From the NCBI GenBank assembly GCA_904502285.1, contig CAJGEC010000004.1:33072-97071 (forward strand): a stretch of 64,000 nt of DNA, read 5' to 3'. Shown here piece after piece: positions 36,503 through 44,344 of this stretch (position 1 is its first letter; each line of letters opens with the position of its first letter). A program made the position numbers and the translations under genes. Source of the stretch: an uncultured Alistipes sp. (GTDB lineage Bacteria; Bacteroidota; Bacteroidia; Bacteroidales; Rikenellaceae). The notes under the pieces are model-generated. The model was given only the letters and a program-made list of their open reading frames with translations, had not been told where the DNA came from and ran no database searches.

Positions 36503-36510
36503 CAAATATA
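36503..36510 (-). promoter_or_regulatory. Promoter -7 element for the rluA-like-ispG-recO run
   Basis: Minus strand TATATTTG matches TAnnTTTG, 19 bases upstream of the chosen start. Confidence 0.55.
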
Positions 36511-36573
36511 CGACTTTTGATTAACTATTTAAACACCAAGCCCAGATTTTAGACCACTTTTTTTGCAATATTG

Positions 36574-36604
36574 TTGTCATTATCGGAGAAAAGGCTTACC
36601 TTTG
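36574..36604 (+). promoter_or_regulatory. Promoter for the radical SAM/lipoprotein cassette
   Basis: TTG (36574-36576), a 20-base spacer, then TACCTTTG (36597-36604). It starts the four-gene run 36633-38747. Confidence 0.65.
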
Positions 36605-36632
36605 TAAAAGGTATAATCTAAATTGTTGGGTT

Positions 36633-37100
36633 ATGAAACGTCTCATCTACTTCCTCTTGTCGCTCTTGGGTTTCACGGCTCAGGGTTGCGATGGTATCGA
36701 TAATCCCTTCGACGATCCAGTTGCGATGTATGGCTGTCCCTATGCTAACTTCACCCTTTCGGCGCGTGTAGTTACCGAGGAGGGAGAGCCTATCAAAGAT
36801 ATCATCCTTCGCAATAGCGACGATACCAGTATCCTTAATGTCAATGTCAGTTCGGATGAGAATGGTAACATCCTGATAATTGACTCTATATACCCCCCTT
36901 CGCTTGTCGAGAAGATGGAGATTGTGTTCGAGGATGTCGATGGCGAGGCTAATGGTGGCGAATTTGCCACGGTAGAGATGGATATCTCCGACAAGGTAGA
37001 GCAGGTTGCCGAAGGCGATGGTGATTGGTATTTCGGTGGCTATAAAGCAGACCTCGGCGATGTGGTGCTTACCCCAAAGCAGGTGACAGAGGAAGAGTAA
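36633..37100 (+). CDS. Radical-SAM-associated lipoprotein 1
   Basis: 155 residues. The signal peptide ends at AQGC (Cys19). A short acidic linker leads to MYGCPY (32-37), then a beta-rich domain with RVVTEEGEPIKDI and VDGEANGGEF. The DGEANGGEF block and G-[EQ]-PIKDI recur in the third lipoprotein of this cassette, and YG[CT]P occurs in all three. The fold resembles carboxypeptidase-regulatory-like Ig domains. I recall a described rSAM/lipoprotein pairing in Bacteroidota, and this fits. It is the first gene of the cassette, with a consensus promoter. Confidence 0.85.
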   Translation: MKRLIYFLLSLLGFTAQGCDGIDNPFDDPVAMYGCPYANFTLSARVVTEEGEPIKDIILRNSDDTSILNVNVSSDENGNILIIDSIYPPSLVEKMEIVFEDVDGEANGGEFATVEMDISDKVEQVAEGDGDWYFGGYKADLGDVVLTPKQVTEEE

Positions 37101-37123
37101 CGAGAGCTAAAAAACTTAGGCGT

Positions 37124-37300
37124 ATGAGTCGTATTTTATATGGTCTTATAACCCTTCTTGGGTTTGGTGTGGTGAGTTGTGTACCACAAGATATGTATGG
37201 TTGCCCACCCCCGGTGGATGAGGGCGATACGGCAATGTATCACCCCTCAGATAGGGTTGTGGATGATCAGCAAACAGAGACGGAAGAGATTAACAACTAA
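37124..37300 (+). CDS. Radical-SAM-associated micro-lipoprotein 2, 58 residues
   Basis: A short frame, ATG at 37124 to TAA at 37300. MSRILYGLITLLGFGVVSC is a clear lipoprotein signal (Cys19). MYGCPPP follows (24-30), then a hydrophilic acidic tail of 28 residues with no folded domain. The signal and the YGCP motif match the lipoproteins on both sides, which makes this a real gene despite its size. The gaps are 23 bases upstream and 12 downstream. It may be a stripped-down substrate or a decayed copy of the larger ones. Confidence 0.8.
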   Translation: MSRILYGLITLLGFGVVSCVPQDMYGCPPPVDEGDTAMYHPSDRVVDDQQTETEEINN

Positions 37301-37312
37301 ATACTTAATAGT

Positions 37313-37651
37313 ATGCTTGGTAAAATTTTGACACGACTTTTTGCCCTTTTTGGAATGTCGCTTACTTGCGTGGCGTGCTACGGCACTCCTTATATGGGCT
37401 ATGATCCCGACTTCGTGGTTTCGGGACGTGTTGTAGACGAAGAGGGTCAGCCTATCAAGGATATCAGTGCCGAGATGAATGTAGTGACTCGCACAGATGC
37501 AGATGGCGTATTCTACCTTCAGGGAGACACTCCTCAGATAACTTTCCGCGATACCGATGGCGAAGCCAATGGCGGAGAGTTCGAGACCCGAACGATAAAC
37601 CTCACGACATCGGGTGACTTAGGTGATATCACCCTTGAGCGCAAGAAGTAA
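37313..37651 (+). CDS. Radical-SAM-associated lipoprotein 3
   Basis: 112 residues. The signal peptide ends at LTCVAC (Cys22, or possibly Cys19), directly followed by YGTPYMGYDPDF. A single Ig-like domain (about 34-110) contains SGRVVDEEGQPIKDI and DTDGEANGGEFE, closely matching lipoprotein 1. It lies 19 bases upstream of the radical SAM gene. Probably anchored to a membrane after lipidation, with the YGTP motif next to the lipid. Confidence 0.85.
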   Translation: MLGKILTRLFALFGMSLTCVACYGTPYMGYDPDFVVSGRVVDEEGQPIKDISAEMNVVTRTDADGVFYLQGDTPQITFRDTDGEANGGEFETRTINLTTSGDLGDITLERKK

Positions 37652-37670
37652 CCATTAACCTCGTTGTAGT

Positions 37671-38747
37671 ATGGGTAAGCGTCTTGGCTTTCGACAGTGG
37701 ATTGCGCTGAAACTATTTAAAAAACTGCGTCATATACGCGCCGAGGAGCATATCCTAAATACGCTCTTTTGGGAGTGTACGTTGCGTTGCAACTTGCAGT
37801 GTCGCCACTGCGGTAGCGACTGTAGGGTCGATAGCGACCTCTTGGATATGCCTGCAAAGGATTTCTTCCGAGTTCTCGACCAAGAGATAACTCCCAACGT
37901 GAATCCAAATAAGGTGCTTGTCATCCTCTCAGGTGGCGAGGTCTTGGTGCGCAAGGATCTGGAGCAGATAGGTATAAACCTCTACCGTCGTGGCTACCCC
38001 TGGGGAATGGTCACCAATGGCTTGGGTCTCTCACGCCAGCGCCTCGATAGCCTCATCCGTTCGGGCCTGCACACTATCACCGTGTCGCTCGATGGCTTCG
38101 AGGAGCAACACTACCACATTCGCCAAAATAGGGAGAGCTTCCCTCGTGCCGTGGAGGCAATACGTATGATATCGGCGGATAAGCAACTTATGAGCGATGT
38201 TGTCACGTGCGTAACCCCAGCCCTCATCCCACACCTTGAGGAGTTCAAAGAGTTCCTCTATGGTCTCGGAGTGCGTCGTTGGCGACTCTTCAGCATCTTC
38301 CCCGTGGGACGAGCTGCACAAGATAAGACGCTCCAACTTAGCGATGAGGAGTACACCTACCTTATGGAGTTTATCGAGAAGTCTCGCAAAGAGGGACGTG
38401 TGATGGCCTCTTATAGTTGTGAGGGCTTCCTCGGAGGTTACGAGATGAGTGTGCGTACCAATCCGTTTGAGTGCCACGCTGGCATCGGAATCGCCTCTAT
38501 ACGTGTCAATGGCGATATATCGGGCTGTACGAGTGTTCGTGGCAACTTCACCCAAGGTAATATATATAAGGATAACTTCTGGGATGTCTGGCAAAACCGC
38601 TTCGAGAAGTTCCGTAATAGGGCTTGGGCAAAGCGTGGAGTGTGTGCCGATTGCAAGATGTGGCAGTACTGCGAGGGTAATGGTATGCACCTCTACGACG
38701 ATGATGGCAACCTCCTTGTGTGCCACTATCAGCGCCTAAAACGCTAA
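37671..38747 (+). CDS. Radical SAM/SPASM enzyme of the lipoprotein-associated type
   Basis: 358 residues. The radical SAM cluster motif is CNLQCRHC (Cys40, Cys44, Cys47), followed by LSGGEVLVRKDLEQI. A SPASM-like C-terminal domain holds further Cys for auxiliary clusters: NPFECHAG, SGCTSVRG, GVCADCKMWQYCEGNGMH and LLVCHYQRL. SPASM enzymes usually modify ribosomally made peptides. Its place as the last gene of a run of three related lipoproteins suggests these are its substrates, perhaps at YG[CT]P; this is inference, in line with the rSAM/lipoprotein system I recall for this phylum. Confidence 0.92.
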   Translation: MGKRLGFRQWIALKLFKKLRHIRAEEHILNTLFWECTLRCNLQCRHCGSDCRVDSDLLDMPAKDFFRVLDQEITPNVNPNKVLVILSGGEVLVRKDLEQIGINLYRRGYPWGMVTNGLGLSRQRLDSLIRSGLHTITVSLDGFEEQHYHIRQNRESFPRAVEAIRMISADKQLMSDVVTCVTPALIPHLEEFKEFLYGLGVRRWRLFSIFPVGRAAQDKTLQLSDEEYTYLMEFIEKSRKEGRVMASYSCEGFLGGYEMSVRTNPFECHAGIGIASIRVNGDISGCTSVRGNFTQGNIYKDNFWDVWQNRFEKFRNRAWAKRGVCADCKMWQYCEGNGMHLYDDDGNLLVCHYQRLKR

Positions 38748-38861
38748 AAAGTGAGGCAAGACACAAAAAAAAGCGAAAAAAGTTTAACGATATAACTTCA
38801 AGATATACAGCTGTTTAGTGCCAATGCCATCAAAAAAGACAAAAAATATTTTCAAAAATAT

Positions 38862-38892
38862 TTGGTAGATTCATTTTTTTGCTCTACTTTTG
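38862..38892 (+). promoter_or_regulatory. Promoter for tRNA-Ser
   Basis: TTG (38862-38864), a 20-base spacer, then TACTTTTG (38885-38892), only 7 bases before the tRNA 5' end. Confidence 0.6.
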
Positions 38893-38898
38893 TCCTTT

Positions 38899-38983
38899 GG
38901 AGAGGTGGCAGAGTGGTCGATTGCGGCGGTCTTGAAAACCGTTGAGCTGCGAGGCTCCGGGGGTTCGAATCCCTCCCTCTCCG
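38899..38983 (+). tRNA. tRNA-Ser (anticodon TGA)
   Basis: 85 bases. The acceptor GGAGAGG pairs with CCTCTCC. The anticodon loop CTTGAAA gives TGA. A long variable arm and GGTTCGAATCC T-loop are present; discriminator G; the CCA is not encoded. Confidence 0.95.
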
Positions 38984-38998
38984 CTAGACTATAAAGCA

Positions 38999-39030
38999 AA
39001 AAGGTATCGATTTCTCGATACCTTTTGTTT
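38999..39030. terminator. Terminator after tRNA-Ser
   Basis: A 12-bp stem (38999-39010 with 39015-39026), loop TTTC, T-rich on the right and A-rich on the left. It can also serve the convergent patatin gene. Confidence 0.85.
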
Positions 39031-39113
39031 TTATACCTCGTCGCAAGTTTTACTTGTAGTGAATCGGCTCTACTGCTTTGCAGTTCGAATACGTAAGACT
39101 ATAAATCTCAATC

Positions 39114-41411
39114 TTAATAGTGTAACCCTTTGCGGCCAAAGATGGCGTAGCCAAAATTAAAGGTGAGGTAGAGGTTATTAGTGCTTCGAAAATTATACTT
39201 CGTAAGGGCCAGCGATATAGGGCCAATGGGTGTGTGGTAGATAAGCGAAAGGTCCGACATATAGTGCATACGCTCACCATTATAGACATCACGAAGCATA
39301 CCGTAGAGGCTCAGTCTTAGGTATAGATTGTCGTAGAGTCTCGCCGTGGGCATCACGCCGATACCGAGGTAGCGGTCGGCGCGGAATTCGGGCATATATA
39401 TCATACGAGAGTGAAGCAATGGTGCATAATGGGGCGAAGAGAGTGAGGTGGCCTGGGGGGAGTCAAACTCAGGGTGGTTGGTATAGACACCCTCTATGGC
39501 ATAACCCAGCGACAGAGCCTTGTTGTGTGTTAGGTTTACATAGTGTCTCCAACTGAACTTCACACCGTACCACGCCCTGGTCATATCTACATCAGAAGCT
39601 ACAGATGATGTGGTTAGGCCCTCTTTAGGCGAGTTGCGACGATCCCTGCCATAGACATATATTGCTGAGGCCGTGAGGTGTGAACCCTCGGTGGGGAATA
39701 GCGGTTTATTGAGTGTTGAGCGTTCGACAGAAAGCGAGGGGGTCACATAGGTAAAGTGGGTATATTGGCGCTTGTTGTAGCCCTCTAAGGCATACATATA
39801 ACTATTGCGACCACCATTGACTCGCAACTCTGCGATACTCCTACGTTGGAGGGCCGAACCCACAGCACCAGAAAAGAACAGCTCCATCATACGCATCTGC
39901 TCGGCATTATCTACCGCTGTGAGATTGCCGAAATTGCCGTAAAGGGTGTTGTGTATGTTGAAGTTAAGTGAGTAGTCGAAGTATATCGGCGACTCGTGGA
40001 TAAGGGTGGTGCGCCCCTTGAGGCGCGCCATAGTATATATTGGGCCAAGCAGTATGTCGAGGTTGAGGGCTTGCTCTACCCTACCCCACCATCCATACTG
40101 CAATCCAATGTATGCCTGGTTGAAGGCCGTGGAGGATATGTTACCACCTACCGAAACATCGAAATTGGGGCTTAGCGTCAGAGGTAGCGTCACATCGTAT
40201 CGCTCGGTGGTGCGGTTATACGTAAACGACGGGAAGTTGCTATGTACAACTCCTCTGGCCAGCAACGAGAGGAAGTTGTCGCTGAGTTCCTGAGCGTGGG
40301 TGGGGAGGGTGTCGGCATTTCGGTATTGGCTCATATTCATCATACGGCGCACCATATCCTGCTGTTTGGCATTCAACCCCTCGATCTCCACCTCTCCGAT
40401 ATATGGTCGTGGGCAACGCTCACGAAACTCCTTACGTCGAGCCTTGAACTCCTCGGCACTCATACGACGCTTTATCATCTGCTTTATCTTAGGCATAGCC
40501 TCGATGGCATCGTTATATCCTGCAGCCATAATCTCTCCTGCACGCCCGAAGTCGAGTACCGAGGCCTCTACGGCACGCTGAATAAATATAGAGCGGTCGG
40601 AAGGCATATCGAAATCCGAGGGCTTGGTTATGAGGGTCATAACCTGTTCTACAACTGAGGCATTAGTGTTTAACTTTTGGTCTATCGACGTGCAGCAGAT
40701 GCCTATGAGTATGTCGGGATGGAAGCTCTCGTCGAGACTGCGCCAAGGGAAGTTGTCGTAGCAACCACCATCGCACATAAGCACCGAGTCAATCTCTACG
40801 GGAGGAAAGGCCACGGGCAGAGCCATCGAGGCCCTAATGGCGCGGGGAAGGTCTCCCGACTTAAGTTCTACGGCCCTATGTTGCGATATCTCTGTGGCGA
40901 TGCAACGATAGGGAATCATAAGGTTGTCGAAATTGCCATTTGCTGCCGTCGAGGGCTGTGCAAAGAAGGAGTTAAGGGCGAGGTCTATCTCTGCGGTATT
41001 CATCATACTGCCAGGTAGTTGCACTCGATAGCGGCTACCCTCCTCCAAGCCTCGCGTATTTCGTATCGGGATGCGAATCATACTGCTCATTCGGTCCCGC
41101 TCAAGGTAGAAATAGTGGTATTTGGCATCAACTCGCCCACTCACCCAGCGCTCCAAATCGCCCGAAAGGGCTATCTGCTCCATCTCCTCGATGGTGTATC
41201 CTGAGGCGTAGAAAGCTCCTACGATAGAGCCCATCGACGTACCCGAAATATAGTCTATCGGGATGCCATTCTCCTCCAATGCGCGGAGCACACCAATATG
41301 GTATAGACCCTTGGCACCGCCTCCACTCATCACCACTCCTACGCTTTGTGCAGAAATATATAGCGGAAAGAGTATAAAAATGGAGATTATTATGGCTGAA
41401 ATTCTTTTCAT
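39114..41411 (-). CDS. Patatin-like phospholipase fused to an outer-membrane barrel
   Basis: 765 residues. A signal peptide (about 1-21) is followed by a patatin domain (about 24-220): oxyanion loop SGGGAKGLYHIG, nucleophile GTSMGS, and catalytic DGGCYDNFPW. A POTRA-like linker (about 325-400) and a long beta-rich C-terminal half resembling an Omp85/surface-antigen 16-strand barrel follow. This layout matches PlpD-type (type Vd) secretion, where the barrel displays or releases a phospholipase. Both catalytic residues are present. It is monocistronic, with its promoter overlapping the pheS upstream region. Confidence 0.9.
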   Translation of the reverse strand: MKRISAIIISIFILFPLYISAQSVGVVMSGGGAKGLYHIGVLRALEENGIPIDYISGTSMGSIVGAFYASGYTIEEMEQIALSGDLERWVSGRVDAKYHYFYLERDRMSSMIRIPIRNTRGLEEGSRYRVQLPGSMMNTAEIDLALNSFFAQPSTAANGNFDNLMIPYRCIATEISQHRAVELKSGDLPRAIRASMALPVAFPPVEIDSVLMCDGGCYDNFPWRSLDESFHPDILIGICCTSIDQKLNTNASVVEQVMTLITKPSDFDMPSDRSIFIQRAVEASVLDFGRAGEIMAAGYNDAIEAMPKIKQMIKRRMSAEEFKARRKEFRERCPRPYIGEVEIEGLNAKQQDMVRRMMNMSQYRNADTLPTHAQELSDNFLSLLARGVVHSNFPSFTYNRTTERYDVTLPLTLSPNFDVSVGGNISSTAFNQAYIGLQYGWWGRVEQALNLDILLGPIYTMARLKGRTTLIHESPIYFDYSLNFNIHNTLYGNFGNLTAVDNAEQMRMMELFFSGAVGSALQRRSIAELRVNGGRNSYMYALEGYNKRQYTHFTYVTPSLSVERSTLNKPLFPTEGSHLTASAIYVYGRDRRNSPKEGLTTSSVASDVDMTRAWYGVKFSWRHYVNLTHNKALSLGYAIEGVYTNHPEFDSPQATSLSSPHYAPLLHSRMIYMPEFRADRYLGIGVMPTARLYDNLYLRLSLYGMLRDVYNGERMHYMSDLSLIYHTPIGPISLALTKYNFRSTNNLYLTFNFGYAIFGRKGLHY

Positions 41412-41426
41412 TATTAAAAATATTAG

Positions 41427-41434
41427 TACCTTTG
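41427..41434 (+). promoter_or_regulatory. Promoter -7 element for pheS
   Basis: TACCTTTG matches TAnnTTTG, 82 bases upstream of pheS; no TTG -33 at the usual spacing. Confidence 0.45.
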
Positions 41435-41472
41435 TACGATGAATATGTTTTATTGGCGTATTCTCACAACAG

Positions 41473-41503
41473 CAAATTTAAGACATAAAATTGTTACTTA
41501 CAA
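41473..41503 (-). promoter_or_regulatory. Promoter for the patatin-barrel gene
   Basis: Minus strand TTG (41501-41503), a 20-base spacer, then TAAATTTG (41473-41480). It would give a leader of about 55 bases and lies inside the pheS leader, so the two transcripts overlap at their 5' ends. Confidence 0.55.
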
Positions 41504-41515
41504 CACTATCGATAT

Positions 41516-42541
41516 ATGATAACCAAAATTGAAGAACTTTTAGTCGAAATAGATAATTTTACTCCTAAGAGTGCCGCAGAGGTTGAGGCTTTCCGCATCA
41601 AGATTCTTGGCAAGAAGGGCGCACTTGGCGCTCTTATGGAGGAGTTCAAGAGTGTCCCTGCCGACCAGAAGCGTGAGTTGGGTCAGAAACTCAACCACCT
41701 CAAGAATGTTGCCACAGAGCGCATCAACACCCTCAAGGAGGAGATTGGCAACGCTGCGGCAATGAATGCCTCAAAAATCGATGATATGACCCGCCCAGGC
41801 TCTCAGGAGGCTGTGGGCTCTCGCCACCCTATCTCTATCGTTAAGAATGAGATTGTGGGCATCTTCGCACGTCTCGGCTATACCGTTGCTGATGGCCCAG
41901 AGATTGAGGATGACTGGCATGTATTCTCGGCATTGAACTTCCCACCAGAGCACCCAGCACGTGATATGCAGGATACCTTCTTCATCGAGAGCAACCCCGA
42001 TGTAGTATTGCGAACACACACATCATCTATTCAGGTACGCACTATGGAGCGTCAGAAGCCACCTATCCGCGTTATCTGCCCTGGCCGTGTGTTCCGTAAC
42101 GAGGCTATCTCTTACCGCGCACACTGCATCTTCCACCAGATCGAGGGTCTCTATATCGACCGCAATGTATCGTTTGCCGATATGAAGCAGTCGTTGCTCT
42201 ACTTCGCAAAGGAGCTCTTTGGTGAGCAGGCACAGATTCGTATGCGTCCATCATACTTCCCATTCACCGAGCCTTCAGCCGAGGTAGATGTATCTTGCTC
42301 TATCTGTGGTGGTAAGGGCTGTGGCGTATGTAAGGGTACTGGTTGGCTTGAGATTATGGGTTGCGGTATGGTTGATCCTAATGTCTTGGAGGCAAATAAT
42401 ATCGACCCTAAGGAGTTCTCAGGTTTCGCCTTTGGTATGGGTATTGAGCGTATCGCTATGCTTAAGTATGGCGTTGGCGACTTGCGCCTCTACTTCGAGA
42501 ACGATGTTCGTTTCTTGAATCAGTTTGAAAGCGCACTATAG
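41516..42541 (+). CDS. pheS: Phenylalanine--tRNA ligase alpha subunit
   Basis: Class II aminoacyl-tRNA synthetase subunit of 341 residues that charges tRNA-Phe together with PheT, which is not in this window. It has the N-terminal tRNA-binding coiled coil (about 1-90), RHPIS, the class II motif 2 block CPGRVFRNEAISYRAH, the PSYFPFTEPSAEVDV block, and motif 3 GFAFGMGIERIAML. Four Cys in CSICGGKGCGVC form a zinc-like insertion seen in some PheS proteins. Confidence 0.97.
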   Translation: MITKIEELLVEIDNFTPKSAAEVEAFRIKILGKKGALGALMEEFKSVPADQKRELGQKLNHLKNVATERINTLKEEIGNAAAMNASKIDDMTRPGSQEAVGSRHPISIVKNEIVGIFARLGYTVADGPEIEDDWHVFSALNFPPEHPARDMQDTFFIESNPDVVLRTHTSSIQVRTMERQKPPIRVICPGRVFRNEAISYRAHCIFHQIEGLYIDRNVSFADMKQSLLYFAKELFGEQAQIRMRPSYFPFTEPSAEVDVSCSICGGKGCGVCKGTGWLEIMGCGMVDPNVLEANNIDPKEFSGFAFGMGIERIAMLKYGVGDLRLYFENDVRFLNQFESAL

Positions 42542-42618
42542 TAGTGTGCCTTATATAGTCTTACGAAAGTGGCTGTTGAGGGCGATAAGTATATCCTTAT
42601 TGCCCTTAACTTTTGAAT

Positions 42619-44334
42619 ATGAATAGGTTGCGTGACATACTCCTCGTAGCACTCCTTCTCCTTGCTACGCTCTTAGTCTCCACCCCTACTGCCTCAGCAA
42701 GGGTGCGCACCACCCTACCCGACACCCTGAGTCGCTCCTATCGCCATACAGAGGCGGTTAAGCGACTTGCGATATACCGTGATACGACGGAGGCAAGGAG
42801 ATTGTGGCACGAGATTATCGCTGAGGACTCGACCTATGCCCCTGCATTGTACTATCTTAGCAATATCGAGAACGACCCAATGACAGAGATTAGATATGCT
42901 CATAGGGCCTTTGCTAAGGATAGTACAAATAAGTGGTACACAGAGAACTACGCTTTAAAACTCATCGATGCAGGCCTCTACACGCGAGCCATACCAATCT
43001 ATCGTCGTTTGATGCGTCTCGACCCAAAGAATGTGCAGTCGTACCACGCCTTGGCGATAATCTATGGAGGCTCAGGAATGCCCTATTCCGCTATCTCGGT
43101 GCTCGACTCGGCGGAGTTGCGCATAGGCTATAACCACTACCTCGCTGAGATAAAGCAACAACTACTCCTTGAGACCCATCAATACGACAAGGCTATCGAG
43201 CTCGGTATTAAGCGTAGCGAGGAGTTTCCTTACGACAAAGGGGCACGCACGATGCTGGCCATAGCCTACGACATAGCTAAACGTGATTCGCTGGCTGAAG
43301 CAACATATGAAGAGGTCTATCGCTTAGATACGACAAATGTCAAGAGCCTTATTACCATTGTGGACTACCATAGAAGCAGGAATAATGTCGATAAGATGCT
43401 TAGGTATGAGGGCTATATAGTGCGATGCAAAGGGTTGAGTGCCAGCGATAAAATCAAGCGAGTTGAGAGTTATATATCCAACGATAAGGTCTACGCGAAG
43501 AACTGTCTTCGCATAGGTTCCATCATTCAGCTACTTGCCATTGAGCATCCTAATAATCGTGAAGTGGTAAACCTATATGCTCGCCATCTTATTGCAGGTG
43601 GTGAGGCCCAGATGGCGCTGGACTACTTGCGAGGACACCTTCGTAGTGACGATACCACAGCCGAGGATTGCATCTATCTACTCGGTCTTGAGCAATATTT
43701 GGAGAGGGAAGATCTCCTTGCTGAAGACCTAAAATGGTCGTTAGAGCGATTCCCCGATAACATCAGTCTGACGCTATTTTTGGCCTACCAACAGGCTGAC
43801 AAGGGAGACTACAAGGGTGCTATAAAGACCTATAAGCAGGGTATTAAGTCGGCAACGGAGGATAAGGTGAGAAGCGAACTCTGGGGCTATATCGGCGATA
43901 CGTATCACCAGATGGAGGATAGCAAGGCGGCGTTTAGTGCCTATCGTAAGGCCCTTGGCTTTGATGCGGATAATATATTGGTACTCAACAACTACGCCTA
44001 TTTCCTAAGTCTTGAAGATAGGGACTTGGAGGAGGCTCTGCGGATGTCGGCACGTGCAATAGCCATCGAGCCGAATAATGCTACCTATATCGACACATAC
44101 GCTTGGATTCTCCACCGTCTCGGCCGTAACGAGGAGGCAAAGCAATATATGCGTCAAGCGCTCTCGCTAAGTTCTCAGCGTGATGCCTCGCTCTTGGCTC
44201 ACTATGGCGACATACTCTGGGCTTTGGGTGAGGAGTTTATGGCTGAAACCTACTGGCAGAAGGCCGTAGAGCGTGGCTACGACAAGGATGAGATGGAGAC
44301 GCATATTCAAACAATCAAACATTCGGAAAGATAA
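42619..44334 (+). CDS. Secreted tetratricopeptide repeat protein
   Basis: 571 residues from ATG at 42619; a TTG two codons upstream is less likely. A signal peptide (about 1-28) precedes roughly 12 TPR-like helical pairs spanning most of the protein, for example AFSAYRKALGFDADNILVLN and EEALRMSARAIAIEPNNATYI. It is probably a periplasmic or envelope scaffold. It lies 10 bases upstream of the EnvC-like gene, so the pair may act together; similar TPR-EnvC gene pairs occur, as I recall, in other Bacteroidota. Confidence 0.85.
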   Translation: MNRLRDILLVALLLLATLLVSTPTASARVRTTLPDTLSRSYRHTEAVKRLAIYRDTTEARRLWHEIIAEDSTYAPALYYLSNIENDPMTEIRYAHRAFAKDSTNKWYTENYALKLIDAGLYTRAIPIYRRLMRLDPKNVQSYHALAIIYGGSGMPYSAISVLDSAELRIGYNHYLAEIKQQLLLETHQYDKAIELGIKRSEEFPYDKGARTMLAIAYDIAKRDSLAEATYEEVYRLDTTNVKSLITIVDYHRSRNNVDKMLRYEGYIVRCKGLSASDKIKRVESYISNDKVYAKNCLRIGSIIQLLAIEHPNNREVVNLYARHLIAGGEAQMALDYLRGHLRSDDTTAEDCIYLLGLEQYLEREDLLAEDLKWSLERFPDNISLTLFLAYQQADKGDYKGAIKTYKQGIKSATEDKVRSELWGYIGDTYHQMEDSKAAFSAYRKALGFDADNILVLNNYAYFLSLEDRDLEEALRMSARAIAIEPNNATYIDTYAWILHRLGRNEEAKQYMRQALSLSSQRDASLLAHYGDILWALGEEFMAETYWQKAVERGYDKDEMETHIQTIKHSER

Positions 44335-44344
44335 CCAAACGACA

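Noticed and set aside
38031..38726. 231-codon minus-strand frame opposite the radical SAM gene
   Set aside because: It mirrors the conserved SPASM region and shows no family features.
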